Assembly (NCBI RefSeq): GCF_008629655.1
Contig: NZ_VWSG01000012.1
Span: forward strand, 1-64,000
DNA: 64,000 nt
DNA from: Paenimyroides baculatum
GTDB taxonomy: Bacteria > Bacteroidota > Bacteroidia > Flavobacteriales > Flavobacteriaceae
Direction: 5' to 3'
A program made the position numbers and the translations under genes. This document shows positions 25,885 through 34,986 of the stretch, one piece after another; position 1 is the first letter of the stretch, and each line of letters begins with the position of its first letter. The notes below the pieces were generated by a model. The model had not been told where the DNA came from, searched no databases, and worked only from the letters and a program-made list of their open reading frames with translations.

Positions 25885-26993
25885 AATGCTTTATTGTAAA
25901 TAGCTTCATATAGCGGGACAATTCTATCTACACTAAAGTTTTTTGAATGGGTATACGCCTGCTCTTTAAATTCTTGCAGCGTATCATCATCCTTTAAAAT
26001 TTCGATAGCGTGTTGAACCATTCCATTTATATCGCCGATGTTGTCCATAAAACCGGAAACACCTTGAACATTTACTTCTGGTAATCCGCCGGTGTTTGAT
26101 GAAATCACAGGGACTTTATTTGCCATGGCTTCTAATGCTGCCAAACCAAAACTTTCGGTTTCAGACGGAAGCAAAAACAAATCGGAATATTTCAAAATAC
26201 TGTCGATTTCTGATGAATTCCCAAAGAAAATCACCTTGTTTTCAATACCCAATTCTTTCACTAATTCTTCGGCCCCTAATCGTTCCGGACCATCGCCCAC
26301 CATCATCAGTTTTGCAGGCATTTCTTTCTGAATTCCGTCAAAAACCTTCACAACATCCAAAATACGCTTTACTTTTCTAAAGTTACTTACGTGTGTAACA
26401 ATCCGTTCACCATCTTCGGCAAACAAATTTCGTTTACATTGTACATGTGTAATATTTTTATCTTCGATAAAATTCGGAATAACGTGTATTTCTTTCGTGG
26501 TATCGAACAATTCATAGGTCGATTTTTTCAAATCTGCCGAAACCGACGTTACATAATCAGATTGGTTAATACTGAAACTTACTGCGGTTTTGTAAAACGG
26601 ATGATTACCCACCAAAGTAATATCGGTACCGTGCAAAGTGGTTACCATAGGCAGCGAAATGCCTTGTTCTGCCAGCATTTGCTTTGCCATATAACCGGCA
26701 AACGCGTGTGGAATGGCGTAATGCACATGCAAAAGATCGATACCGTATTCTTTAACTGTATCTACAATTTTGCTTGACAAAGCCAACTCGTAAGGCTGAT
26801 AGTGAAACAAAGGATATTCTGGCACCACAACTTCGTGGTAATGAATATTTTTATTTAAAAGTGCCAAACGAACTGGCTGACTGTAGGTTATAAAATGTAC
26901 TTCGTGATTGCGTTTTGTTAATTCAATACCTAATTCTGTTGCTACTACTCCACTTCCTCCGAAGGTTGGATAGCAAACTATGGCTATTTTCAT
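25866..26993 (-). CDS. bshA: N-acetyl-alpha-D-glucosaminyl L-malate synthase
   Basis: BshA is a GT4 glycosyltransferase that joins GlcNAc from UDP-GlcNAc to L-malate, the first step of bacillithiol synthesis. 375 residues, usual length. YPTFGGSGVVATELG at the N-terminus and TTLHGTDITLVG are BshA-specific. The C-terminal GT4 motif ETESFGLAALEAMA carries the E(x7)E residues. It lies 19 bases downstream of the GH3/beta-lactamase fusion gene in one operon. Confidence 0.92.
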   Translation of the reverse strand: MKIAIVCYPTFGGSGVVATELGIELTKRNHEVHFITYSQPVRLALLNKNIHYHEVVVPEYPLFHYQPYELALSSKIVDTVKEYGIDLLHVHYAIPHAFAGYMAKQMLAEQGISLPMVTTLHGTDITLVGNHPFYKTAVSFSINQSDYVTSVSADLKKSTYELFDTTKEIHVIPNFIEDKNITHVQCKRNLFAEDGERIVTHVSNFRKVKRILDVVKVFDGIQKEMPAKLMMVGDGPERLGAEELVKELGIENKVIFFGNSSEIDSILKYSDLFLLPSETESFGLAALEAMANKVPVISSNTGGLPEVNVQGVSGFMDNIGDINGMVQHAIEILKDDDTLQEFKEQAYTHSKNFSVDRIVPLYEAIYNKALKNTLV

Positions 26994-27012
26994 ATTAAAT
27001 GTGGAAAATTAA

Positions 27013-29895
27013 TTATTTTAAAGCATCGTAAATTACCTGCTGTATATCTTCTCTTGTATTTGCTTTTGAAAGCTTGTTGTCATCGGCATTCGGGAAGGTT
27101 CTGTTCGATAGAAAAACGTAAATTAAATCGTTTTCCGGATCAGCCCAAGCCATTGTACCCGTAAATCCTGTGTGTCCAAAACTTTTTGATGAAGCGCAAC
27201 CACACGTTGGTCCGCTTTTACCCAATTGTGGTTTATCAAAACCGGCTCCTCGCCTATTTCCTTCCTTGCAATAATAGCACGTATTAAAATCGTTTATGGT
27301 TTTTTGCGATATAATTTCTTCGCCGTTAAACTTACCGCCGTCTAAAAAAAGCTGCATCATTTTAGATACATCCAGAGCATTCCCGAACAATCCTGCATGA
27401 CCAGCAACACCACCAAACATTGCAGCTCCCATATCGTGCACATAACCTTGAACGGTTGTGTAACGATAATAATTATCGATTTCAGTCGGAGCAATTTGTG
27501 ATAAATCGAACTTTGTCTGCGGAAGATACGTTAAGGTTTTAGCTCCGATTTTCTCGTAAAAATATTCATTTACCAATTCATTTAAAGGCTTTTTGTAGGA
27601 TCTTTCTACAATTTCGGACAATAAAATGAAATTTAAATCGCTGTATTTGTATTCTTTCTTTCCTAATTTTGATTCTGCAATGGTTTCAATGATATTCTTT
27701 TTGTAATCTGATTTTAAAAACAGATTATCGTTTATCTGCAAATTAAAATCCTTTGAAAATGTTGGCTGATACAAATCGGCTTTCGGTTTTCCGTTACCGT
27801 CTAACGTTTCTTTGTAAAACGGAATCCAAGCTACTAAACCTGAATTATGCGTCAACAGTTCTTTAACGGTTATGTTTGCTTTGTCGGTCTTTTTGAATTC
27901 AGGCAGTAAATCGCCTAATTTCTGATCGAAACGCAACTTTCCATCATCGTACATTTTCATAACCATTGGCAACGTTCCCAACATTTTAGAAAGCGATGCC
28001 AGATCGTAAATTGTTTGATTGGTAACATCAACATTGTCATTATACGTCATTTTTCCAAACGATTTATTATAGACAATCTTACCATTTCTCGCTACTAAAA
28101 CCTGTGCGCCCGGTGTGTATTTATTTTTAATTGCTGTGTTTACCAGCACATCAATTTCTTTCAACTTGGTTTCATTAAATCCTTCTTCACTAGCACGACC
28201 ATAACGGATGTTTTTATTCGCTTTTAAATCGATACCATCGCCTTCTTTGAAAAATTTACCGATAGAAACCGGAAGTTTCCCTGTTGCAGGCTGCATTCCG
28301 AAAAGAACATCGGTAACTTTTCTGTGCGCAATAATGTTATTCTGATATCCCAAAACAATCGCTTCAAATTTCGAAAAATCTTTAACAGCACTTAACGCGT
28401 AAGGTTTTACAAACGATACAAAAATCGTTTTATTAGTATTTGCAATGCTATCAAGAAGTGAAACCTCATTCCCTGTCATATCGTGCTTTTTCCAAACTCC
28501 GTCTGCTTTATGATAACCTACAATTACCAAATCGAATGCTTTTAAATCTTCCAAATGATCTTCGATCTGATAATGATTAAAAACCGTAACCGGCTGGTTT
28601 GCCTGCAGCGCATCAATAAAAGTATCATTTACATCGTCGCCCAATTTTACATAAGCAATATTCTGCTGTTTGGTGCTGTTAAAAGGCAACGTGTTCTTAT
28701 TGTTTTTTACAACGGTAACAATGTTTTCATACAGTTTATAGCTTAAATCGGTGTATTCCGGTTTGTTCAAATCCTGATACAGATTTTTGGTATCAATTGG
28801 TTTGTAATTGTTTAAACCAGCTTTGTATTTGTAAAGTAAAATCTTTTTAACCGAATGTGCCAAACGATCCTCGGTAAACTCGCCTTTAGCAAACGAATCA
28901 TTAAATTTCTGTATTGCCAACGGAACATTTTCTGCAAAAAGCAACACATCATTTCCTGCCAAAAATGCCGCCAGATCCACTTCTCCTGGTGATTTAAAAT
29001 TCGCTACCCCTTTCATATTTAAGGCATCGGTAAAGATCAATCCTTTAAAATTTAAATCGTCTTTTAAAAGATTGGTGATGGTATTGTATGATAATGATGT
29101 TGGAACATCTTTTTTAGGCTCTAGCGCAGGAACCGACAAATGTGCCACCATTACTGATGCCAAGCCTTCTTTTATCAGTTTTTTGTAAGGATATAGTTCG
29201 ATATTATCTAATCTTTTTTTATCGAAATCGATGTTTGGAAGTGCGTGATGCGAATCGGTTGCAGTATCGCCATGCCCAGGAAAATGTTTTGCTGTTGCAA
29301 ACACTTGATTTTCCTGCATTCCGCGCATCAATGCCACTGCTTTATCGGCAACATTTTCTTTAGATTCCCCAAAAGATCTGTTTCCGATGATAGGATTTAG
29401 TGGATTAATATTAACATCTACAACGGGTGCAAACATAAAATGAATACCCATACGTTTAGATTGTGCCGCCATCTGTGTGCCCATTTGTTGGATCAAATCG
29501 TTTTTCTGAACCGCGCCCAACGTCATATTCCACGGATAAACATAGGTAGAATCTAACCTCATACCTAATCCCCATTCTGCATCAATTCCAACAAACAATG
29601 GTAATTTTGATGCTTGCTGTAATCTATTGGTCATATTTGCCTGACGCCCCGGACCACCTTGAAAGAAAATGACACCTCCGATATTTTTAGATTTCACCAA
29701 ATCTAAAAGCTCTTGAATATGTTTTTCATCGCGGTTGGAATAAGCTGCCACCATGAAAAGTTGTCCCACTTTTTCATCGAACGACATTTGATTGTAAACA
29801 CTATCGACCCACTTTTGTGCGGGCTGAAATTTTTGTTTGGGTTGTGCAAATATTGTTAAGGGAATATATAAAAACGCTAACCAGATTTTTTTCAT
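27013..29895 (-). CDS. Secreted GH3 beta-N-acetylglucosaminidase fused to a serine beta-lactamase-fold domain
   Basis: A 960-residue exported protein with signal peptide ending IFAQ (about residue 17). The GH3 domain (about 45-370) has KHFPGHGDTATDSHH, the NagZ loop with the catalytic His, and the nucleophile region FTDALNMKGV. A GH3 C-terminal domain follows (about 375-570). The last part (about 590-960) is a class C beta-lactamase/DD-peptidase fold with SLSK (Ser nucleophile and Lys), YSDLN and HTGFTG. It probably trims peptidoglycan sugars and peptides in the periplasm. It is the upstream partner of bshA. Confidence 0.9.
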   Translation of the reverse strand: MKKIWLAFLYIPLTIFAQPKQKFQPAQKWVDSVYNQMSFDEKVGQLFMVAAYSNRDEKHIQELLDLVKSKNIGGVIFFQGGPGRQANMTNRLQQASKLPLFVGIDAEWGLGMRLDSTYVYPWNMTLGAVQKNDLIQQMGTQMAAQSKRMGIHFMFAPVVDVNINPLNPIIGNRSFGESKENVADKAVALMRGMQENQVFATAKHFPGHGDTATDSHHALPNIDFDKKRLDNIELYPYKKLIKEGLASVMVAHLSVPALEPKKDVPTSLSYNTITNLLKDDLNFKGLIFTDALNMKGVANFKSPGEVDLAAFLAGNDVLLFAENVPLAIQKFNDSFAKGEFTEDRLAHSVKKILLYKYKAGLNNYKPIDTKNLYQDLNKPEYTDLSYKLYENIVTVVKNNKNTLPFNSTKQQNIAYVKLGDDVNDTFIDALQANQPVTVFNHYQIEDHLEDLKAFDLVIVGYHKADGVWKKHDMTGNEVSLLDSIANTNKTIFVSFVKPYALSAVKDFSKFEAIVLGYQNNIIAHRKVTDVLFGMQPATGKLPVSIGKFFKEGDGIDLKANKNIRYGRASEEGFNETKLKEIDVLVNTAIKNKYTPGAQVLVARNGKIVYNKSFGKMTYNDNVDVTNQTIYDLASLSKMLGTLPMVMKMYDDGKLRFDQKLGDLLPEFKKTDKANITVKELLTHNSGLVAWIPFYKETLDGNGKPKADLYQPTFSKDFNLQINDNLFLKSDYKKNIIETIAESKLGKKEYKYSDLNFILLSEIVERSYKKPLNELVNEYFYEKIGAKTLTYLPQTKFDLSQIAPTEIDNYYRYTTVQGYVHDMGAAMFGGVAGHAGLFGNALDVSKMMQLFLDGGKFNGEEIISQKTINDFNTCYYCKEGNRRGAGFDKPQLGKSGPTCGCASSKSFGHTGFTGTMAWADPENDLIYVFLSNRTFPNADDNKLSKANTREDIQQVIYDALK

Positions 29896-30002
29896 AACTG
29901 TTAAAAATAAAACATCCTCAAAAATAAACTTTTGAAGATGAAATTAATAATATAAATTCGGAATTTTCCGTTAAAAAACTTTACGATACATTTACAAGAA
30001 AA

Positions 30003-30503
30003 ATGACAAACGATTTCCAACAGATACAGCTACAACTTTCACAGTTAACCAATAAAAAAATCACCGATTTTGTTACAGATGATGAATGTTTGGAATATTT
30101 GGGATGCAGTTTTAAATTGGATGACCTAAAAATAAAATTTCGGCAAGCAAAGGTCACTCCGAAAAAAGTTGGTTTGTTTGTAACTCTTTGGAAACGAAAC
30201 ATTGAAAATAAAACCGAACCTTTCAATGTAAACGATCGGTTTGATTTTTATATTATCGCCGCAAAACAAGAAGATTATTTCGGTTTTTTCGTTTTTTCGA
30301 AAAATATTTTAAGTGAGAAAAACATACTGACAAGCAGTAAAAAAGAAGGAAAAAGAGGTTTTAGAGTTTATCCAGATTGGACAGAAACTACAAACAATCA
30401 AGCAGCAAAAACCAAAGCATGGCAGACTAATTATTTTATCAATTGTAGCGAAAACGACCATGTATTAATTGAAAGAGCAACTATTTTGTTGAATAAATCA
30501 TAA
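30003..30503 (+). CDS. MepB family protein
   Basis: A 166-residue protein of the MepB family. It is named after the third gene of the staphylococcal mepRAB locus, and its function is not established. Recognisable stretches are FRQAKVTPKKVGLFVTLWKR, FDFYIIAA and GKRGFRVYPDWTETTN. It has no signal peptide or membrane segment. The next gene's -33 element lies in its last codons. Confidence 0.8.
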   Translation: MTNDFQQIQLQLSQLTNKKITDFVTDDECLEYLGCSFKLDDLKIKFRQAKVTPKKVGLFVTLWKRNIENKTEPFNVNDRFDFYIIAAKQEDYFGFFVFSKNILSEKNILTSSKKEGKRGFRVYPDWTETTNNQAAKTKAWQTNYFINCSENDHVLIERATILLNKS

Positions 30504-30510
30504 AAAACAC

Positions 30511-30518
30511 TAACTTTG
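30511..30518 (+). promoter_or_regulatory. Promoter of the ABC-F gene
   Basis: TAACTTTG matches TAnnTTTG, with TTTG at 30485-30488 giving 22-base spacing. Transcription should start near 30525, leaving a leader of about 105 bases before the ATG. Confidence 0.6.
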
Positions 30519-30541
30519 TACAACAAAAAATAAGCAGTAAA

Positions 30542-30632
30542 ATGTAAAAAACAATTTCTTTCAGACTTTTCAAAAGCGGTAAACCACAAAATGGTGTGCT
30601 GTATTGTTACATCTTTAACGAAAGAAATCATG
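30542..30632 (+). promoter_or_regulatory. Structured leader of the ABC-F gene with a start-stop uORF
   Basis: An ATGTAA minimal upstream frame lies at 30542-30547. ATTTCTTTC (30554-30562) is exactly complementary to GAAAGAAAT (30620-30628), which ends one base before the ABC-F start codon, so pairing would mask the initiation region. Leader-based control is known for some ABC-F resistance genes. Here it is inferred from layout. Confidence 0.35.
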
Positions 30633-32219
30633 CTTATTATTCAAAACTTATCCTATACACATCCAAACAAAGATTTACTTTTCGGCAATATAAATCTTAC
30701 AGTAAATTCAGGCGAAAAAATCGCACTAATCGGCAACAACGGTTCCGGAAAATCAACTTTGCTAAAAATCATGGCAGGTTTGCTGCAACCCTTAAACGGC
30801 TCTGTTAATATCAATTCAAAACCTTATTATATTCCACAGATTTTTGGTCAATATAATGATTTTACTATTGCAGAAGCTTTAGGAATCGATAAAAAATTGA
30901 CTGCATTACATGAAATTTTAAAGGGAAATATTTCAGAAGAAAACTACGAAACACTCAACGATGATTGGACTATTGAAGACCGTTGCAACGAAGTATTGAA
31001 GCACTGGCAGCTAAATGATCTGGATTTATCGCAAAAAATGGAAACGTTGAGCGGTGGGCAAAAAACAAAGGTGTTTTTAGCTGGAATTTCGATTCATAAA
31101 CCCGAATTGATCTTATTGGATGAACCCAGCAATCATTTAGATTTTGAAAGTCGGGAACTTTTGTATGATTTTATCAGATCGACCAAAAGCACCCTGATTG
31201 TCGTAAGTCACGACAGAAAACTATTGAATATTCTGAACAAAGTTTGTGAATTAACCAAAAACGGAGTTACTGTTTACGGAGGAAATTTCGATTTTTATAG
31301 CGAACAGAAACAGATCGAACAAAATGCGCTTGCCCAAGATATTCACAGCAAAGAAAAAGCACTGAAGAAAGCTCGTGAAATAGAACGCGAAACCATTGAA
31401 CGACAGCAAAAATTAGACAGCAGAGGAAAAGGCAAGCAGGAAAAATCGGGTGTTGCCAAAATAATGATGAATACGTTGCGGAATAATGCAGAAAACAGTA
31501 CGGCGAAACTAAAAAGCGTTCACACAGAAAAAATAGGAAACATTAGAGAGGAACTACAGGATTTGCGATCTTCAGTTGTAGCAACCGAACAAATGAAATT
31601 CGGTTTTAACAGTTCTTTACTTCACAAAGGAAAAGTGCTTTTTACCGCAGAAAACATAAATTTCAAATACGCAAACAGTGATTTTATTTGGAAGAATAAT
31701 TTAAATCTGCAGATTTTAAGTGGATCGCGTATTGCTGTTAAAGGTTCTAACGGATCCGGAAAAACTACTTTTATAAAAATCCTTTTAGGAAATCTGGAAC
31801 CACAACACGGAACTGTTTTTCGTAAAGAAAGTAAATCGGTTTACATTGATCAAGATTATTCTTTAATAAGGAATCATTTAAAAGTGTATGAACAAGCGCA
31901 ACAGTTTAATACGTTCAATTTGGAGGAACATGAAGTAAAAATCAGACTGAATCGTTTTCTTTTTCCTCAAAACACATGGGACAAACCTTGCAGCGCATTA
32001 AGCGGAGGCGAACGTATGCGGTTAATGTTATGCTGTTTGAGTATTGGAAGTGAATCGCCGGATATCATTATTTTAGACGAACCAACCAACAATCTGGATA
32101 TTCAAAACATAGAAATACTTACAAACGCAATCAACGATTATCAAGGCACTTTACTAGTAATTTCGCACGATGAAACTTTTTTAGATCAAATCAATATTAA
32201 TCAAACAATAAACTTGTAA
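30630..32219 (+). CDS. ABC-F family ATPase
   Basis: A 529-residue soluble protein with two ABC ATPase domains and no membrane segments, the mark of ABC-F factors that act on ribosomes. Domain 1 has GNNGSGKSTLL, LSGGQKTK and LLDEPSNHLD. The linker (about 230-315) is charged and helical. Domain 2 has GSNGSGKTTF, LSGGERMR and ILDEPTNNLD. I start at MLIIQNLSY because the 13 upstream codons are not family-like. Whether it gives antibiotic protection or is a housekeeping factor cannot be settled. Confidence 0.88.
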   Translation: MLIIQNLSYTHPNKDLLFGNINLTVNSGEKIALIGNNGSGKSTLLKIMAGLLQPLNGSVNINSKPYYIPQIFGQYNDFTIAEALGIDKKLTALHEILKGNISEENYETLNDDWTIEDRCNEVLKHWQLNDLDLSQKMETLSGGQKTKVFLAGISIHKPELILLDEPSNHLDFESRELLYDFIRSTKSTLIVVSHDRKLLNILNKVCELTKNGVTVYGGNFDFYSEQKQIEQNALAQDIHSKEKALKKAREIERETIERQQKLDSRGKGKQEKSGVAKIMMNTLRNNAENSTAKLKSVHTEKIGNIREELQDLRSSVVATEQMKFGFNSSLLHKGKVLFTAENINFKYANSDFIWKNNLNLQILSGSRIAVKGSNGSGKTTFIKILLGNLEPQHGTVFRKESKSVYIDQDYSLIRNHLKVYEQAQQFNTFNLEEHEVKIRLNRFLFPQNTWDKPCSALSGGERMRLMLCCLSIGSESPDIIILDEPTNNLDIQNIEILTNAINDYQGTLLVISHDETFLDQININQTINL

Positions 32220-32236
32220 AATGTTATTCAACAAAA

Positions 32237-32270
32237 AATCCTCTTTAAAAATATAAAGAGGATTCTTTTT
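32237..32270. terminator. Terminator between the ABC-F gene and the convergent operon
   Basis: AATCCTCTTTA and TAAAGAGGATT pair. CTTTTTAT follows on the plus strand and AAAAAA mirrors it, so it may serve both directions. Confidence 0.8.
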
Positions 32271-32286
32271 ATAATTGAAATTCTTA

Positions 32287-32769
32287 TTAAAAAAAGCGAC
32301 TATGCCAGCTTTCGCCTGCAGGAACTTCCCAAAATTCTTCGAACTCTTCAATAGTATTTACCAAATTATTAAAGACAATGGTATTTGCGTTTACAGCTTT
32401 TTCTTTCGCCATTTTCTTGAAATCGATTAACGATTTATGTGCAATAAACTCTCCTGTTTTATAGGTTACATTCATTTTATCTAATAGATCAATTCCGAAT
32501 TTTTGTTCTAAATCTTGAATGATTCTCACAGAAGCATCAATAGAACAACCAGACGCTGCATGATATTCATGATCTACTGCCAAAATAATAAAACGGCTGT
32601 ATTTTATTTGATAAGATGCTTTTAATGGTGTGCTGTGCGCTGTCCAATTTTCAACAAAATCGGTTAACAGTTCGTTTGCAGTTGCAACTTCTTCATCGGT
32701 CATTTTTCTGTTTGCCTGATAAATCCAGATTTTAGCTGATTTCGGCATTTCTTCAAAAGGTACAAACAT
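32287..32769 (-). CDS. Conserved flavobacterial protein of unknown function
   Basis: A 160-residue soluble protein. I do not recognise a domain. In related genomes similar proteins are sometimes labelled ABC transporter ATPase, but there is no Walker A or signature motif here, so that name is not supported. Notable stretches are FVPFEEMPKSAKIWIYQANRK (about residues 2-22) and the cysteine-containing AASGCSIDAS. It begins one base after the stop of the CCG-domain Fe-S gene and is the last gene of that operon, suggesting a linked role. An ATG eight codons upstream would overlap that gene. Confidence 0.75.
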   Translation of the reverse strand: MFVPFEEMPKSAKIWIYQANRKMTDEEVATANELLTDFVENWTAHSTPLKASYQIKYSRFIILAVDHEYHAASGCSIDASVRIIQDLEQKFGIDLLDKMNVTYKTGEFIAHKSLIDFKKMAKEKAVNANTIVFNNLVNTIEEFEEFWEVPAGESWHSRFF

Positions 32770-32770
32770 A

Positions 32771-33562
32771 CTATAAGTCTTGTGCGTTAGCAATTAATTC
32801 GGCAATATCTAACACCTGAATTTCGTTTTCTTTATGGCTAAACTTTACCCCATCGGTTAACATTGTATTGCAATAAGGGCAGCCCGTTGCTATAATATTT
32901 GGGTTGGTTTCCATGGCGTCTTTGGTGCGCAACACATTAATATCCATATCGCCTTTTTCAGGTTCTTTAAACATTTGTGCACCACCGGCACCACAGCACA
33001 AAGCGGTACTTTTATGGCGTTTCATTTCTACAATGGTGGCAGTTGTTTTTTGCAACACTTCGCGCGGGGCATTATAAATTTTATTGGCGCGACCTAAATA
33101 ACAAGGATCATGAAAAGTAATGCGTTTGCCTTTATAAGTATTTTCGCTAAATTTTAATTTTCCTTCGTTTATTAATTCATTTATAAACTGTGTGTGGTGT
33201 ATTACTTCGTAATTGCCACCTAAACCCGGATATTCGTTTTTTAAGCAATTAAACGAATGTGGATCGCAGGTTACTATTTTTTTAATTTCGTAAGCATTTA
33301 GAATTTCAATATTCATCATAGCCTGCATTTGAAACAAAAATTCGTTTCCGGCACGTTTTGCTACATCGCCGGTGGCACTTTCTTCTGTTCCTAAAACAGC
33401 AAAATCAACTTGGGCGGCATTTAAAATTTTAACAAATGCACGCGTTATTTTTTTTGCTCTATCATCATAACTTCCGGCCGAACCTACCCAGAACAATATT
33501 TCGGGCTGTTTGCCTTGCGCCATCATTTCGGCCATTGTAGGTACTACTAAACTTTCTGACAT
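32771..33562 (-). CDS. Fe-S oxidoreductase subunit with cysteine-rich CCG domains
   Basis: A 263-residue cytoplasmic protein with two CCG-type cysteine-rich domains as in the HdrB/GlpC/LldE families. HDPCYLGRANK and LCCGAGGAQMF form one CCG unit, with ATGCPYCNTML near the C-terminus. Such domains bind Fe-S centres and pass electrons between a membrane partner and a soluble dehydrogenase. Together with the upstream membrane Fe-S protein it makes a two-subunit module widespread in Bacteroidota. The electron donor is unknown. Confidence 0.85.
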   Translation of the reverse strand: MSESLVVPTMAEMMAQGKQPEILFWVGSAGSYDDRAKKITRAFVKILNAAQVDFAVLGTEESATGDVAKRAGNEFLFQMQAMMNIEILNAYEIKKIVTCDPHSFNCLKNEYPGLGGNYEVIHHTQFINELINEGKLKFSENTYKGKRITFHDPCYLGRANKIYNAPREVLQKTTATIVEMKRHKSTALCCGAGGAQMFKEPEKGDMDINVLRTKDAMETNPNIIATGCPYCNTMLTDGVKFSHKENEIQVLDIAELIANAQDL

Positions 33563-33596
33563 TTTCTCTTTATTTTTAGTTGATGATATGGATAGG

Positions 33597-34937
33597 TTAA
33601 TTTTCGTCTTTCCAATTTAAACGATCCATCTGACTGTACTGCCAAGGTGCCCCATTGTTTTCAATGTTGGTCATCATGGTGTTTAATTCCATTGGTGCAG
33701 CACTTTGTTCCATAACCAAAAAACGACGCATATCCATAATGATAGATAACGGACTGATGTCTATTGGACAAGCTTCAACACAGGCATTACAGGTGGTACA
33801 AGCCCACAATTCTTCGGGTGTAATATAATCATTCAACAATGTTTTACCATCGTCTACAAAAGTTCCTTTATTGGTATCGATATTTTTACCAACTTCTTCT
33901 AAACGATCACGCGTTTTCATCATTATTAAACGTGGCGATAGTTTTTTACCGGTTAAATTTGCCGGACACGATGATGTACAACGACCACATTCGGTACACG
34001 AATAGGCATTTAACAACTGAACCCAGTTTAGATCCTGAACATCTTGCGCACCGAATTTTGCTGGTGTTGCATTTTCATCAGGAGCGGGTGCTGCAAACGG
34101 ATCGGCATTAGGATCCATCATTAATTTTACTTCATTGGTAACTGCCTGTAAATTATCAAATTTACCAAGCGGTTCTATATGTGCAAAATACGTATTCGGG
34201 AATGCCAAAATAATGTGCAAGTGTTTAGAATAGTACAGATAATTAAGGAAAGACAACACCATAATAAAGTGTCCCCACCAACCTACACGCTCTAAAACAT
34301 GCAAAGTACCTTCGCTAAAAGATCCAAAAACTGCCGGACCAATGAATTGAGAAATGGTAAAATTAAAAGATCCCTGACCTGCGAAATGCGATTTACCCAT
34401 GTTGTACAAAACCTCATCGGTTCCGTTCATGGTAAAAATGCATAATACCAGAATAATTTCCATCATTAAAATTAAATTGGCATCTTTTTTAGGCCATCCC
34501 ATTAATTCTTTCATGTTTAAACGTGGAAGTTTTAACAGGTTTCTTCGTGATAAAAAGATAATTGTTGCGGTTAATGCTGCAACCGATAATATTTCGATTA
34601 AACTAATCATGAAGGTATAAAAACCGCCAAGAGCTTCTTTAAAAATACGGTGTGTTCCAAAAATTCCGTCGATAAAAATCTCAATCAGTTCAATCTGGGT
34701 AATCATAAAGGCTGCATAAATGGCAAAATGCAAAAGTGCCGGAATGGGTCTGGCAAACATTTTCTTTTGTCCAAAAGCAACCAAAAGCATGTTTTTCCAA
34801 CGATCTGCAGAACGGTCGGTTCTGTCTACAGACTGACCCAGCTTTATGTTTCGGTAGATTTTCTTTGCATTTACTGCAAAAAAACCAAAGCCTGCAACGG
34901 TTAAAGCTATAAATAAAATACTGCTTAAAATGTGCAT
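33597..34937 (-). CDS. Membrane-bound 4Fe-4S protein (HdrE/NarI-like fused to ferredoxin domain)
   Basis: A 446-residue inner-membrane protein. About six transmembrane helices in the first 240 residues resemble heme-b-binding NarI/HdrE proteins. A cytoplasmic ferredoxin domain follows with two 4Fe-4S motifs, CTECGRCTSSCPAN and CTTCNACVEACPID. It sits directly upstream of the CCG-domain partner and downstream of an MCE gene. It probably links a quinone or heme pool to its soluble partner. Confidence 0.87.
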   Translation of the reverse strand: MHILSSILFIALTVAGFGFFAVNAKKIYRNIKLGQSVDRTDRSADRWKNMLLVAFGQKKMFARPIPALLHFAIYAAFMITQIELIEIFIDGIFGTHRIFKEALGGFYTFMISLIEILSVAALTATIIFLSRRNLLKLPRLNMKELMGWPKKDANLILMMEIILVLCIFTMNGTDEVLYNMGKSHFAGQGSFNFTISQFIGPAVFGSFSEGTLHVLERVGWWGHFIMVLSFLNYLYYSKHLHIILAFPNTYFAHIEPLGKFDNLQAVTNEVKLMMDPNADPFAAPAPDENATPAKFGAQDVQDLNWVQLLNAYSCTECGRCTSSCPANLTGKKLSPRLIMMKTRDRLEEVGKNIDTNKGTFVDDGKTLLNDYITPEELWACTTCNACVEACPIDISPLSIIMDMRRFLVMEQSAAPMELNTMMTNIENNGAPWQYSQMDRLNWKDEN

Positions 34938-34986
34938 TATTGTAATGTATTAATTATTGTTTTTGTTGTATTTAGTTTTTGTATGA

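Noticed and set aside
30591..30629. Earlier ATG of the ABC-F gene
   Set aside because: The 13 extra residues are not family-like; the first ABC domain begins at LIIQNLSY.
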